Notes: generated by a model from the sequence alone, not told the origin. 51,576 nt of DNA from Candidatus Thermoplasmatota archaeon (GCA_035540375.1 DATLGO010000080.1:1-51576); one strand, 5' to 3'. Shown: positions 18,301-27,852, counted from the stretch's first letter. Made by a program: numbers and translations.

Positions 18301-20713
18301 GCGGGGCGCGACCTCGTTCTCGATCGGGCAGGGGCGATACCTTCCGGATTATCGGGAAGACGCCGTCCTGACGGGAAACGCCTTCATCAACATCCCGAAC
18401 CAGATTACCCGCCTCGGCAAGGGCTCCTTGACCATGACGGGGAATGCGTTCCTGGATACGGGCGCGGTCCGGGATTTCATGAGCGACCGGACGAACAAGG
18501 CCCCCAGCGCCGACTTTTCCGGCAATTACTGGAATCATCCTGATGGGCCCCGCGTGACCCGCTACCACGGGAAGTCCCTTCAGGAGGTCCTCCACGCCGG
18601 ACCCGGAACCCGCCTCAACCTGGGCGACGACAATTCGACGCCGCTTTCGACTTGGCAACCGTTCCTCTCGACGCTCCCATCGCCCGCCCCATGCGTCGAT
18701 TTCCGGTTCACCGCGGGCCCCCTCACCGAGCTCGACACGATGGTCTTCACGGACCGCTCGTTCGACCCGATGGGAAACACCCTCACGAGAACCTGGAACT
18801 TCGGGGACGGGACGATCCTGACGGTCGATGAGCCCACCGTCACGCACCGCTACGCGGACGGCGGAACCTACACCGTCACGCTCACGGCGACGACGAGCCA
18901 GGGCTCCACCGCGAGCGCCTCGAAATCGGTCCTGATCCAGCACGTGAATCCCGTGGCAGACTTCGCGGCGAGTGTCGTCGACGAGATCACCCCCGTCCAA
19001 TTCACCGACGCGAGCACACACCCGAACCCCGCAGACGCGCCGCCTTCGGGGTGGTCCTATGCGTGGTCGTTCAACAACGGCGAAGGCACCTCGACGGCGC
19101 GCCATCCGACCTTCAGGTTTGCGGACGGCGGCTCCAAGACTGCTCGCCTCACGGTGACAGACAATGATGGACGCACCCACACGAAGCAGATCACGATCGT
19201 GGTTCCGCACGTTGCGCCGATCGCGAACTTCGCTTTCACGCCGGCAGACGAAACGGAATCGGTGACGTTCACGGACACCAGTACCCACCCGAACGCCCCG
19301 ACCGACGGCATCGTCTCGCGATCCTGGTCATGCAGCGACGGCAAAAAGGCGACAGCGGCGTCGTTTTCGCATCGCTTCGCCGACGGCGGAACGTACGAGT
19401 GCTCGCTGACGGTCACGGACAACGATGGAAAGGCTTCGACCGTGCTGCGCTCCGTCCCTATCGGACACGTCGCGCCTGCGGCGAACTTCATCGTGTCCGG
19501 TTCGACGGAACTCGATACGTTCGCCTTCACCGACACGAGCACCCACCCGAACCCAGCGGACGCCCCACCTTCCGGATGGACATGGACGTGGGACTTCGGC
19601 GACGGGGGCCACGGATCGGCGCGGAACCCGAACCACCGGTTCGCGGACGGCGGAACCGCGCGCGTGGCGCTCACCGTCACCGACAATGATGGCCGGACGT
19701 CGACGTTCGCGCGAGACGTACCCGTCGCGCACGTGAGTCCCGTCGCAGCGATCGGCGTCGACACCTCGAAACTCGAGCCCGCAACGCCGATCGCGTTCAC
19801 GGACGCTTCGACGCACCCGAATTCACCGGGCGACGCCCTCGTTTCCTGGGCGTGGTCGTTCGGCGATGGCGCGACGAGCGCGGAAGCGAACCCCAGCCAC
19901 GTGTACGCGGCGATCGGGACTTACCTCGTCACCCTCACCGTGACGGACGACGATGGTCTGACCTCCACCGCGACCCGAAGCCTGCGCGTCGGAAACCACG
20001 CTCCGGTCGCGGCCTTCGATTGGACGCCCGCCATTCCCAACGCGAAGGAGGTCGTGGCCTTCCGTGACAACAGCTCCGACGCCGACGGCTCGGTCGCAAA
20101 CTGGTTCTGGACGTTCGGCGACGGCCGCTCTTCCTCGGAGCGGTCTCCTGAAGTGACTTACACCTCGCCGGGCGTCCGATCGGTGTGCTTGAGGGTCTGG
20201 GACAATGATGGAAAGTCATCCGCGCCGACCTGCCGCAGCGTCATCATCGACGATCGCCTCGAAGGGACGCTCCGGTTCGACCGGCCGCTCCGCACGGATC
20301 GCGAGATCAACGCGGAGCTCACCCTTCGCTGGGACGACGGGCGCCCCGTCCCGAACGTGTACGTCCGCTACGAAAAGTGGCTTCGGACAAATTACGTTCC
20401 GCCCCACAATCCTCCGCCGACGGACACGTGCGGAGGCGAGTCATGCCCCTGGAGCACCAGCATGGACGCCGCGCCCTATTACCGGTTGTACGAAGGCTAC
20501 ACCGACCCGGACGGCAGGCTCTACATCTACTATTACGACAATGAACCGCGTCTCGGAGCCTGGCAGGTCACCCCGAGCAACGTCCCGGGCAATCACGAGT
20601 ACCGCCTCTTCGCCTGGACGAGGGACGGCTACCTCGGCAACACGGAACATCTCTGGATCACGGGTAGCTACTTCGTCGAGGAGGACCGGATAACGGCCGT
20701 CTACGGGACCTGA
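15383..20713 (+). CDS. Giant surface protein B: beta-helix plus 6 PKD domains
   Basis: A 1776-residue paralog of protein A. Signal peptide about residues 22-40 (AIAVALVAILVTPTVLA). Residues about 140-1090 are a right-handed beta-helix homologous to A; shared landmarks include SEI/SEV strands after VIERSTV and NSNIAENYGDAVSGSNGI versus NSNLMENYGDAIQGVNGI. Residues about 1104-1622 are six PKD repeats; units 1, 2, 5 and 6 correspond to A units 1, 2, 9 and 10, while the middle block of A (units 3-8) is reduced to two. Residues about 1623-1776 are the shared C-terminal domain with a CGGESC pair and closing ITGSYFVEED. No membrane anchor. It probably arose by tandem duplication followed by repeat gain or loss. 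Ligand or substrate unknown. Confidence 0.9.
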   Translation: MERQARAAVSGSYRTKVASWGRAIAVALVAILVTPTVLAGIDVTRHETPTSVLEASGLPEVAFEKLREALPETRGPILGSPVAEALAPLLAGIEDERLRDVVLGHLGRGARDAFEEGTRRIETRRSDPSVGGLFVIPSGEAETVLSGTVYIDEDWVVQSPLRFENADVVFRTGNGKHMIQTDPGISLTILDSTVRQVDGRRELYGLIVANGPLVIERSTVSEIMVTAVARAGFLGATSRIVDSRFDNAVTALTLSQNALVDRTIFTRSFEGLLVEGTVVGSGVPKVWRSAFEMNEKGIVVSADAGGQFGALRMSANAIGVECKSSGEQDASLPGYEIDPARVNDSNIAENYGDAVSGSNGISITTPYGELVVADSRCIYDGNYYGGAGLAADSTFKSDGDTMTNTRDTPNALPGTPALPWPIHLITSTTTWSNSQPPPTLSGPVVVKYPGALTTSNLQMDPRGFTIGAKKNGAIEVKNTVFNGRTSLFVRNDGDKIENVDLTQEVVLNGVWSHRANSVIKNLNVLAGAPNGYGVFFWTALFKGDSAYVRTVDGGVFKKAVGGVRSQLDSPTIKNARFEDTAYPVITFLSTPEVSDNDIVRPILAFTTVLTSNPKYINNDAVGVSAKLIPGLSLPAKPEIEETDASKFIMSALDNNPTVIGNSATDMDSGVIAALGVGTVTISDNDFVRVRSGVMSVLAKVASDRNVYDRGMYGYWGLLNPAGITFTSDVFTNQVFGIASWDLGGPSITSSLFAFNYIGLSVSSLALANPPPPHSTSITNSNFIHNFGAGAVMWNFMGSAMTATCTGCWKETDESMEISATSTYRASSLGPNPEVPTPSWWSSRVITSSGTTTLSGTVNGPVVARTGGKIQVKDTTLDMNGFAIGAKGSGTTASPTGILEIVRSDIVNGAVIASNSTSATIELNRFEHFRRGVAVATFGNPATIRCNSFENIMSPASFLKGMPGKVLTFERNLVRGATSFSIGQGRYLPDYREDAVLTGNAFINIPNQITRLGKGSLTMTGNAFLDTGAVRDFMSDRTNKAPSADFSGNYWNHPDGPRVTRYHGKSLQEVLHAGPGTRLNLGDDNSTPLSTWQPFLSTLPSPAPCVDFRFTAGPLTELDTMVFTDRSFDPMGNTLTRTWNFGDGTILTVDEPTVTHRYADGGTYTVTLTATTSQGSTASASKSVLIQHVNPVADFAASVVDEITPVQFTDASTHPNPADAPPSGWSYAWSFNNGEGTSTARHPTFRFADGGSKTARLTVTDNDGRTHTKQITIVVPHVAPIANFAFTPADETESVTFTDTSTHPNAPTDGIVSRSWSCSDGKKATAASFSHRFADGGTYECSLTVTDNDGKASTVLRSVPIGHVAPAANFIVSGSTELDTFAFTDTSTHPNPADAPPSGWTWTWDFGDGGHGSARNPNHRFADGGTARVALTVTDNDGRTSTFARDVPVAHVSPVAAIGVDTSKLEPATPIAFTDASTHPNSPGDALVSWAWSFGDGATSAEANPSHVYAAIGTYLVTLTVTDDDGLTSTATRSLRVGNHAPVAAFDWTPAIPNAKEVVAFRDNSSDADGSVANWFWTFGDGRSSSERSPEVTYTSPGVRSVCLRVWDNDGKSSAPTCRSVIIDDRLEGTLRFDRPLRTDREINAELTLRWDDGRPVPNVYVRYEKWLRTNYVPPHNPPPTDTCGGESCPWSTSMDAAPYYRLYEGYTDPDGRLYIYYYDNEPRLGAWQVTPSNVPGNHEYRLFAWTRDGYLGNTEHLWITGSYFVEEDRITAVYGT
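18694..20250 (+). repeat. Six-unit PKD repeat array in protein B
   Basis: Six coding repeats of about 258 bp. Only unit 3 has the Cys-containing core (SWSCSDG with YECSL); units 1, 2, 4 and 5 are Cys-free, and unit 6 carries a different Cys pair (SVCLRVWDNDG and PTCRS) that is also present in A unit 10. Confidence 0.85.
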
Positions 20714-20718
20714 TCGGA

Positions 20719-21870
<1,152 letters not shown>

Positions 21871-21982
21871 GGGGGAGACCCGTCCTGGCGGATGCCGGAC
21901 GCCCCCATGAAGGTTTGGCCCCCGGGAAGCGCGCGCCGGACGGGACAGACCCGAAGGTCAAGCCTCTTGAGCGTGGAGCGCG

Positions 21983-22726
21983 ATGCAAGGCGCGATGCCC
22001 CGCGCCAGCGATCCGGAGAGCCGACGTTTCGCCGTCCTCATCGACGGCGACAACGCCCAGCCGCGCCTCCTCGCCGCGATGATGGAGGAGGTCGGCCGAC
22101 ACGGGTCGCCCACGGTCCGCAGGATCTACGGGGACTGGGCCTCGGGCCGCCTCAACGGGTGGAAGGACGACCTCCACTACCACGCCTTCCAGGCGGTCCA
22201 GCAGCACTCGTTCGCCCGCGGCAAGAACTCCACGGACGGTCGCCTCATCATCGAGGCGATGGACCTCCTGCACACGGCGCCCATCGACGCCTTCTGCATC
22301 ATCTCCTCCGATTCCGACTACGCGGGTCTTGCGAAGCGGCTCCGGGAATCCGGCAAGTTCGTGCTCGGCATCGGCGAGCGGAAGACGCCCGATCCCTTCG
22401 TGCGGGCCTGCGACCAATTCACGTTCACGGACCTGCTCGTGAAGCAGGGCCGGAAGGAGCGGGAAAAAGACGGCGGCGACGGCAAGAAGCGGCCCCGGGA
22501 CCGGGCCCTGCGCGAACTGCTCATCGAGGGCGCGGAGGCGATGGAGCGCGAGGACGGCTACGCGAACCTGGGCCGCATCGCCGAGTTCCTCCAGAAGAAG
22601 GACCCCGGCTTCGACCCTCGGTCGTACGGCCGCAGCAAGGTGAGCCAGCTCTTCCGCGAGTTCCCGGAAACCTTCGAGTTCGACCCGGACGATCCCAACT
22701 ACGTCCGCATCCTTCCCGAGGAGTGA
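21983..22726 (+). CDS. NYN nuclease domain plus LOTUS/OST-HTH protein
   Basis: A 247-residue protein. Residues about 15-150 are an NYN (PIN-like) domain: [12 protein letters not shown] holds the first acidic residues, and [17 protein letters not shown] the second acidic cluster, as in LabA-like proteins. A charged linker (about 158-172) leads to an OST-HTH/LOTUS winged-helix domain (about 180-235; [15 protein letters not shown] and [10 protein letters not shown]). Such proteins are thought to be RNA-targeting, with the NYN domain as metal-dependent ribonuclease and LOTUS binding RNA. Start ATG at 21983; a second in-frame ATG lies 12 bp later. The SDR gene begins 1 bp after its stop, indicating translation coupling. 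Confidence 0.85.
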   Translation: MQGAMPRASDPESRRFAVLIDGDNAQPRLLAAMMEEVGRHGSPTVRRIYGDWASGRLNGWKDDLHYHAFQAVQQHSFARGKNSTDGRLIIEAMDLLHTAPIDAFCIISSDSDYAGLAKRLRESGKFVLGIGERKTPDPFVRACDQFTFTDLLVKQGRKEREKDGGDGKKRPRDRALRELLIEGAEAMEREDGYANLGRIAEFLQKKDPGFDPRSYGRSKVSQLFREFPETFEFDPDDPNYVRILPEE

Positions 22727-22727
22727 C

Positions 22728-23456
22728 ATGGCGAAAGCGGTCCTCGTGACGGGCGCCTCGCGCGGCCTCGGGGCCGCCGCCGCGCGCCGGCTCGCGCGCG
22801 ATGGGTGGGACGTCGCGGTCCACTATCACGAGCGCCAGCGCGGAGCCGAGGAGACGGCCGCCGCGGTCCGCGCGGCGGGGCGCAGGGCGGTCGTCGTCGG
22901 CGGCGACGTCGGCGACCCGGCCGAAGCCGCCGCGCTCGTCGACGCCGCCGCCGAAGGCCTCGGCCGCCTCGACGCGCTCGTGAACAATGCGGGCGTCTAC
23001 AAACGCGCGACGATCGACGGGGTCAGCGTCGAGGACTGGCTCGAGACGATCGACACGAACCTCTCCGGCATGTTCTACGTCACCCGGGCCGCGCTCCCGC
23101 GGCTCCCGGACGGCGCGCGCATCGTGAACTTCACGAGCATCATCGGCGCGATGGGCTCGAAGCACGGCGTCCACTACAGCGCCTCGAAGGGGGGCGTCAT
23201 CGCGTTCACGAAGAGCCTCGCAAAGGAGCTCGCTCCCCGGGGAATCCTCGTGAACGCGATCGCGCCCGGCGCCATCGAGACCGACATGATTGCCGCCGAC
23301 ACGCCGGAGACGCGGGCCCAGCGGCTCAGGACCATTCCCCTGGGGAGGGTCGGCGAACCCGACGAGATCGCGGGCGTCGTCGCATTCCTCCTCGGCCCGG
23401 ACGCGTCGTACGTCACGGGGCAGGTCCTGCACGTGAACGGCGGGCTCTACGTCTGA
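22728..23456 (+). CDS. SDR family oxidoreductase (FabG-like)
   Basis: A 242-residue Rossmann-fold reductase. The nucleotide loop is TGASRGLG (residues 8-15), followed by NNAG, and the catalytic Ser-Tyr-Lys set is in FTSIIGAMG (Ser about 138), YSASK (Tyr about 150, Lys about 154). The closing [16 protein letters not shown] is typical of 3-oxoacyl-ACP reductase-like SDRs. NADP preference is suggested by the R after the glycine motif. Archaea lack type II fatty acid synthesis in general, so the real substrate may be another ketone or alcohol. Starts 1 bp after the NYN gene. Confidence 0.9.
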   Translation: MAKAVLVTGASRGLGAAAARRLARDGWDVAVHYHERQRGAEETAAAVRAAGRRAVVVGGDVGDPAEAAALVDAAAEGLGRLDALVNNAGVYKRATIDGVSVEDWLETIDTNLSGMFYVTRAALPRLPDGARIVNFTSIIGAMGSKHGVHYSASKGGVIAFTKSLAKELAPRGILVNAIAPGAIETDMIAADTPETRAQRLRTIPLGRVGEPDEIAGVVAFLLGPDASYVTGQVLHVNGGLYV

Positions 23457-23512
23457 GTCCCGAGGCCCGGGATCGAAAGGGTCTTGACGCATCCCCGAGA
23501 GACGGGGGCGCC

Positions 23513-24454
23513 GTGTCCGAGGGCAGTCCCTGGATGGGCCACGTCAAGCTCGCCGCGAACGGCGCGAAGCCCGCCTCCGGGGAGGTCGTGCTCTCGGCCC
23601 GCGGCCTCGTGAAGCGCTACGGCGCGTTCGCCGCGCTCGACGGCCTCGACCTCGACGTCCGCCGCGGCGAGATCTTTGGCGTCATCGGGCCGAACGGCGC
23701 CGGCAAGACGACCACGCTCAAGATCCTCTCCGGGCTCCTCACGCGCACCTCAGGCGAGGCGCGCGTCCTCGGCTTCGACGTTTCCGACCCCGCCATGAAG
23801 GCGCGCCTGGGGTACCTTCCCGAGGAGTCGCCCCTCTACGACGACATGACGCCGCGCACGTATCTCGCGCTCTTCGCGGAGCTCTTCGCGGTTCCCAAGA
23901 AGGAGGCGAAGGCGCGGATCGAATCGCTGCTCGACGACCTCGCGCTCGACCACCGCGACCGCAAGCTCGGCGACATGTCCAAGGGCATGCGCCGCAAGGT
24001 CGCGATCGCGCGGAGCCTCGTGAACGATCCGGACCTCCTCATCTATGACGAGCCCGCCTCGGGCCTCGACCCCGTCGCGAGCGCGCACGTGCTCGAGATC
24101 GTGCAGCGCGTGCGCGACCGCGGCAAGACCGTCATCTTCTCCGCGCACAACCTCTACCACGTCGAGCGCATCTGCGACCGCATCGTGCTCCTTCACAAGG
24201 GCAAGCCCGCGCTCTCGGGCACGATGAAGGAGATCCGCGCGCGCGTCGGCGGCACGGAGTACGCGGTGCGTCTCTCCGTGGAGGTCCCGGGTTCCACGCC
24301 CGCGGAGGACGGCGGATACGAGGCGCGCGTGAAGAGCTTCGACGAGGTGCGCCCGCTCGAGGAGGCCGCGCGCGCCGCGGGCGGCCGGCTCCTCGACGTG
24401 AAGAACGTGGACGTCCCCCTGGAGGAGATCTTCCTCCGCACGACGCGCGGGTGA
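23513..24454 (+). CDS. ABC transporter ATP-binding protein (NatA/CcmA type)
   Basis: A 313-residue ATPase. Walker A GPNGAGKTT (about residues 62-70), Q-loop region GYLPEES, signature MSKGMRRK in place of LSGGQ, Walker B LLIYDEPASGLDP and a switch His in FSAHNL. The C-terminal 90 residues are an extra regulatory-type domain ending VDVPLEEIFLRTTRG, as in ABC-2 exporter ATPases. The start GTG at 23513 is chosen; ATG at 23534 is an alternative. It is followed on the same strand by two permease genes, so it powers an ABC-2 type export or membrane-remodelling complex. Cargo unknown. Confidence 0.88.
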   Translation: MSEGSPWMGHVKLAANGAKPASGEVVLSARGLVKRYGAFAALDGLDLDVRRGEIFGVIGPNGAGKTTTLKILSGLLTRTSGEARVLGFDVSDPAMKARLGYLPEESPLYDDMTPRTYLALFAELFAVPKKEAKARIESLLDDLALDHRDRKLGDMSKGMRRKVAIARSLVNDPDLLIYDEPASGLDPVASAHVLEIVQRVRDRGKTVIFSAHNLYHVERICDRIVLLHKGKPALSGTMKEIRARVGGTEYAVRLSVEVPGSTPAEDGGYEARVKSFDEVRPLEEAARAAGGRLLDVKNVDVPLEEIFLRTTRG

Positions 24455-24461
24455 AGCGCGC

Positions 24462-26255
24462 GTGGCGAACGGCTCCCTGCGACGCGTCCTCATCATCGCG
24501 AAGGGCGAGCTCAAGCGCGGCCGCGGCCAGATGGACCGCAAGAGCCTCGTCGCGATGGCGGCCGTCGCGCTCGTGGGCCTCCTGCTTGCGCCCGCCCTCA
24601 CGTCGCAGACGCTCGACTTCGACCATGGCCTTTACCGCGCGGCGGTCGAACCCAGCCATCCGATCCTCCCCGCCCTGCTTTCCGCGCCCGCGTTCACCGT
24701 GACCGTCACCTCCGACGCGGTCGGCGCGCTTTCGCGCGGCGAGGCGGATCTCGTGGTCGTGGGCAAGCACATCGGAGCCGCGCGCGGCGACAAGGGCCAG
24801 GCCGCGCTCGCGGCGCTCAAGGACGCGACGCGCTCGTACACGTTCCGCCTCATGGCCCTCGAGGAGGACGAGGATGCCGCGTTCCCCGTCCGGGTGACGC
24901 TGCGCTACGAGGAGGCGAAGCCCGCGCCCCGGACGGCAGGCGGCGCGCCCACGCCGATGCCCGCGCCCTCGACGCCGACCCAGGAGCCCGCAGGCGGCGT
25001 CTCGGGCGGCGGTTCCGGCGGCGCAAGCGGCGGCGAGGCGCCGCCCGTCGCGCCCGGCACCGCGCCCCCCACCGGCTTCAGCCTGCTCCCGCCCGCCGAG
25101 CGCACCGACGTGCCGTCGAGCCTCATGCCGCCCTTCCCGTTCCGGAGCCTCATCCTCTCCTACTTCTTCCTCATCCCGCTCAATTTCGTCGTGCAGTCGT
25201 ACGCCTCGAGCATGATCGCCGAGCGCCTCGGCCGCCGCGGCGAAGCCATGCTCGCGTCGCCCGCGCGGCCGTGGGAGATTGTCGCCGGAAAGACGCTCCC
25301 GTACCTCGCCGCGATGATCGCGGTCGCCGCGCTCGTCGCGTGGGCCGTGGGCGGGACGGTCGCCTCCGTCGCGGCCATCCTCCCGATCGCCCTCGCGTTC
25401 CTCGGCTTCGAGTTCATGGCCGCGCTCATGGCGCGGTCCTTCCGCGAGCTCACCTTCCTCACGGTGTTCGTGTCGGTCATCCTCACGATCTACTGCTTCC
25501 TGCCCGCCGTGTTCACCGACATCCACCCGGTCTCGCTCATCTCGCCGATCACGCTCGTCGTCTTCGACCTCAAGGGCACGGTCGCGACGCCGATCGAGTA
25601 CCTCTACGCGACCGCGCCCCTCATGCTCGTGAGCGCGGTGCTCTTCATCCTCGGCACGGCGCTCTGGCGCGAGGAGGACCTCTTCCACCAGAAGCCCGTC
25701 CCGTCGAAGGCGCTCGACGCGATCGCGCGCCAGGTCTCGCGCCCGCTCTCGGGCGCGAAGCTCGCGCTCCTCCTCATCCCCTTCGTCTTCGCGGCGGAGC
25801 TGCTCCTCGTCGCGTTCCTCTTCGCGTGGCCCGTCGGCCCGCCCCTCCCGCTCGTCCTCCTCATGGTGTCGCTCGTCGAGGAGACCTTCAAGGGCGTGCC
25901 GAGCTACGCCGCCTGGAGAGCGAACGCGCTCGGATCAAACAAGCGCGTGATCCTCTTCGGCGCGCTCACGGGCGCCGGCTTCTTCCTCGCCGAGAAGATC
26001 GTGATCCTCGCGAGCCTCGTGGGGCTCATGGACGTGAACGCCGGGAGCGCCGTCTTCCTCGACACGCCGCTCCCGTACCACCCCGCGATCCTGTTCATGC
26101 TGCCGCTCGTCCTCCACGTCGCGACCGCGACGATGTCGGCCTATGGCGCGACGAAGGGGAAGCGCGGCTTCCTTATCGGCATGGGCGCCGCGATCGCGGT
26201 GCACACGATCTACAACGCGTCGATGATCGCGCTTGCGCGGGGGTCGATCGCGTGA
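24462..26255 (+). CDS. ABC-2 permease fused to PrsW-type intramembrane protease
   Basis: A 597-residue membrane protein with two modules. Residues 1-420 resemble an ABC-2 permease: one N-terminal helix (about 30-48), an external domain, a Gly/Pro-rich linker (about 150-205) and five or six helices including the RRGEAMLASPARPWEIVAGK coupling-type segment. Residues about 425-597 form a PrsW-like (M82) module: EETFK at 473-477, GAGFFLAEK ending at 512, HVATATMSAYG from His552, and HTIYN at 581-585. These match the EExxK, G-F-E, H-x3-T-x3-G and HxxxN motifs of PrsW and related glutamic intramembrane proteases. Start is GTG at 24462, 7 bp after the ATPase stop. Cleavage target unknown; regulated release of a membrane protein linked to transport is an inference. 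Confidence 0.85.
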   Translation: MANGSLRRVLIIAKGELKRGRGQMDRKSLVAMAAVALVGLLLAPALTSQTLDFDHGLYRAAVEPSHPILPALLSAPAFTVTVTSDAVGALSRGEADLVVVGKHIGAARGDKGQAALAALKDATRSYTFRLMALEEDEDAAFPVRVTLRYEEAKPAPRTAGGAPTPMPAPSTPTQEPAGGVSGGGSGGASGGEAPPVAPGTAPPTGFSLLPPAERTDVPSSLMPPFPFRSLILSYFFLIPLNFVVQSYASSMIAERLGRRGEAMLASPARPWEIVAGKTLPYLAAMIAVAALVAWAVGGTVASVAAILPIALAFLGFEFMAALMARSFRELTFLTVFVSVILTIYCFLPAVFTDIHPVSLISPITLVVFDLKGTVATPIEYLYATAPLMLVSAVLFILGTALWREEDLFHQKPVPSKALDAIARQVSRPLSGAKLALLLIPFVFAAELLLVAFLFAWPVGPPLPLVLLMVSLVEETFKGVPSYAAWRANALGSNKRVILFGALTGAGFFLAEKIVILASLVGLMDVNAGSAVFLDTPLPYHPAILFMLPLVLHVATATMSAYGATKGKRGFLIGMGAAIAVHTIYNASMIALARGSIA

Positions 26256-27379
26256 GAGCCCGCTGGATCCTGGCCCGGAAGGAATTCACGTCCATCTTCA
26301 CGGAGAAGACGATCCTCCTCGCGGTCGTCATCCAGGTGTTCGTGGCGGGATTCTCGGGCTTCCTCGTCGTGGGCCTCGCGAGCCTCGTCGACCCCGACGC
26401 GATTCCCGCCGCGGGCGAAACGCGCCTCGCGCTCGTGGGCGACAATGGGCTCGCGGACGTCCTCGAATCCTACGGGATGAGGATCCGCAACGTGAACGCG
26501 ACCCTGGCCCACGAACTCTTCCGCGAGGGCCACGTCGAGGGCGTCATCGAGGTCGGAAACGCCTCGTGGGAAGGCTCCGACCCCATCCGCCTTCGGGTGA
26601 CGCTCCCCGACGGCACGCTCGAAAGCACGATGACGCTCGTGAAGGTGAAACGCGCGCTCGAGGACTACGAGCGCGCCGTGCGCGACGCGCGCGGCGACCG
26701 CCTCGTCGCGGAGCCGCTCTACGTCGAGGTGCCCGCGGGCGGCGGATCCTACGCGTTCGTGTACTCGCTCCTCGTGCCGCTCCTCGTTTTCCTCCCCATC
26801 GTCCTCTCCGGGGCGCTCGCCGCGGACAGCCTCACGGAGGAGGTCCACCGCGGCACCCTCCCGCTCCTCCTCACGACGCCCGCGACCGCGGCCGACGTCG
26901 TCGAAGGCAAGCTCCTCGCGAACGCCGCGCTCGCGCCGCTCCTCACCGCCGCGTGGCTCGGCCTCCTCAGCCTCAACAATCTGGGGCTCTCGTTCGCGGA
27001 CGCGGCGTGGATCACGCTCTTCGCCTTCGTGCTCGCGGTCGTCATGGGCCTTCTCGCGTGCCTCATCGCGATCCTCACGCGCGACCGCAACAAGGCGCAC
27101 ATGCTCTACGCGCTCGCCCTCATCGCGCTCATGGCGGGCTCCATGGCGCTCCCCATGTCGCCCGTGAACGTGGTCGCGCGCCTCGCGGCGGGGAGCGCCG
27201 ACGCCGCGGTCCACGCGGAGGTCGCCGCCCTCGCGCTTCTCGCCTTCGCCGGGCTCTTCGCGCTCGACCGCATCCTCAAGACGCGCGCCGCCGAGGTGCT
27301 GAGCTGGCGGTGGGAGGGCAAGCCGCGCGTCCGGCGTCGGCGCCGCGCGGAATCGGTCGAGCCCGCTTCGAACGAGTGA
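26252..27379 (+). CDS. ABC-2 type permease
   Basis: A 375-residue membrane protein: one N-terminal helix (about 20-45), an exported domain of about 140 residues (from TRLALVGDN to YVEVPAGGG), then five C-terminal helices with the LTEEVHRGTLPLLLTTPATAADVVEGK segment typical of ABC-2 permeases (NatB-like). The start is GTG at 26252, overlapping the previous stop in a GTGA; the long upstream open frame is a shadow of the preceding gene. It should pair with the fused permease and the ATPase as a heterodimeric transporter. Basic Arg-rich tail at the end (RVRRRRR). Confidence 0.87.
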   Translation: MRARWILARKEFTSIFTEKTILLAVVIQVFVAGFSGFLVVGLASLVDPDAIPAAGETRLALVGDNGLADVLESYGMRIRNVNATLAHELFREGHVEGVIEVGNASWEGSDPIRLRVTLPDGTLESTMTLVKVKRALEDYERAVRDARGDRLVAEPLYVEVPAGGGSYAFVYSLLVPLLVFLPIVLSGALAADSLTEEVHRGTLPLLLTTPATAADVVEGKLLANAALAPLLTAAWLGLLSLNNLGLSFADAAWITLFAFVLAVVMGLLACLIAILTRDRNKAHMLYALALIALMAGSMALPMSPVNVVARLAAGSADAAVHAEVAALALLAFAGLFALDRILKTRAAEVLSWRWEGKPRVRRRRRAESVEPASNE

Positions 27380-27392
27380 CAGCGCAAAAGCT

Positions 27393-27839
27393 ATGACCGG
27401 TCCGACCCCCGGAGACCGGGTGAAGCGCGTACGCCTCCACGGCGTCATCCTCCTCGCGGCCCTCCTCCTTGCAGGCTGCACCTCCGCGACGGACCTCCCG
27501 GGACAACGCCGCGTTCCGATCACCGCCGTCTGGGCCGAGAACGTGCCCCTCGACCTCGGGCCCGGCGAAGTCGGAAACGTGTCGTTCCGCATCTTCGAGC
27601 CGGCGACGGCGGCTTGGAACTGGTCCGCCGACGGCCCCGTCGAGGGGTGCCTCCTCCATGCGAACGACCTCGCGGCATGGACGCGCGGCGACGTCGCGGG
27701 CGAGGCGTGCCGGAGGTCGCGCGAGGCGAACGGGACGTTCGAACTTCTCCGCGGCGACTACGTCCTGGCGCTGCGCTGCGACGCCGCTCAACCGTGCGCG
27801 CTCCACGTGAGCCTCCAGGCGACGCCGCACGAAGCGTGA
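27393..27839 (+). CDS. Small lipoprotein
   Basis: A 148-residue protein with a signal peptide and lipobox LLLAGC (lipidated Cys about residue 29), so it is probably anchored to the outer face of the membrane. The mature part is short, with NVSFRIFEP and four further cysteines (two in EGCLL and EACRR, two in LRCDAAQPCAL), which could form two disulfides. It starts 13 bp after the permease stop and may be part of the same transcript as an accessory to the ABC system. No family recognised. Confidence 0.75.
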   Translation: MTGPTPGDRVKRVRLHGVILLAALLLAGCTSATDLPGQRRVPITAVWAENVPLDLGPGEVGNVSFRIFEPATAAWNWSADGPVEGCLLHANDLAAWTRGDVAGEACRRSREANGTFELLRGDYVLALRCDAAQPCALHVSLQATPHEA

Positions 27840-27852
27840 CCCCCGCCGCCCC

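Noticed and set aside
12217-20250. Regular repeats that might be a CRISPR array
   Set aside because: The units are about 258 bp, in frame, and code for PKD domains with conserved protein motifs.
22805-23512. Long N-terminal extension of the ABC ATPase
   Set aside because: It overlaps the SDR gene in another frame; family similarity begins just after the GTG at 23513.
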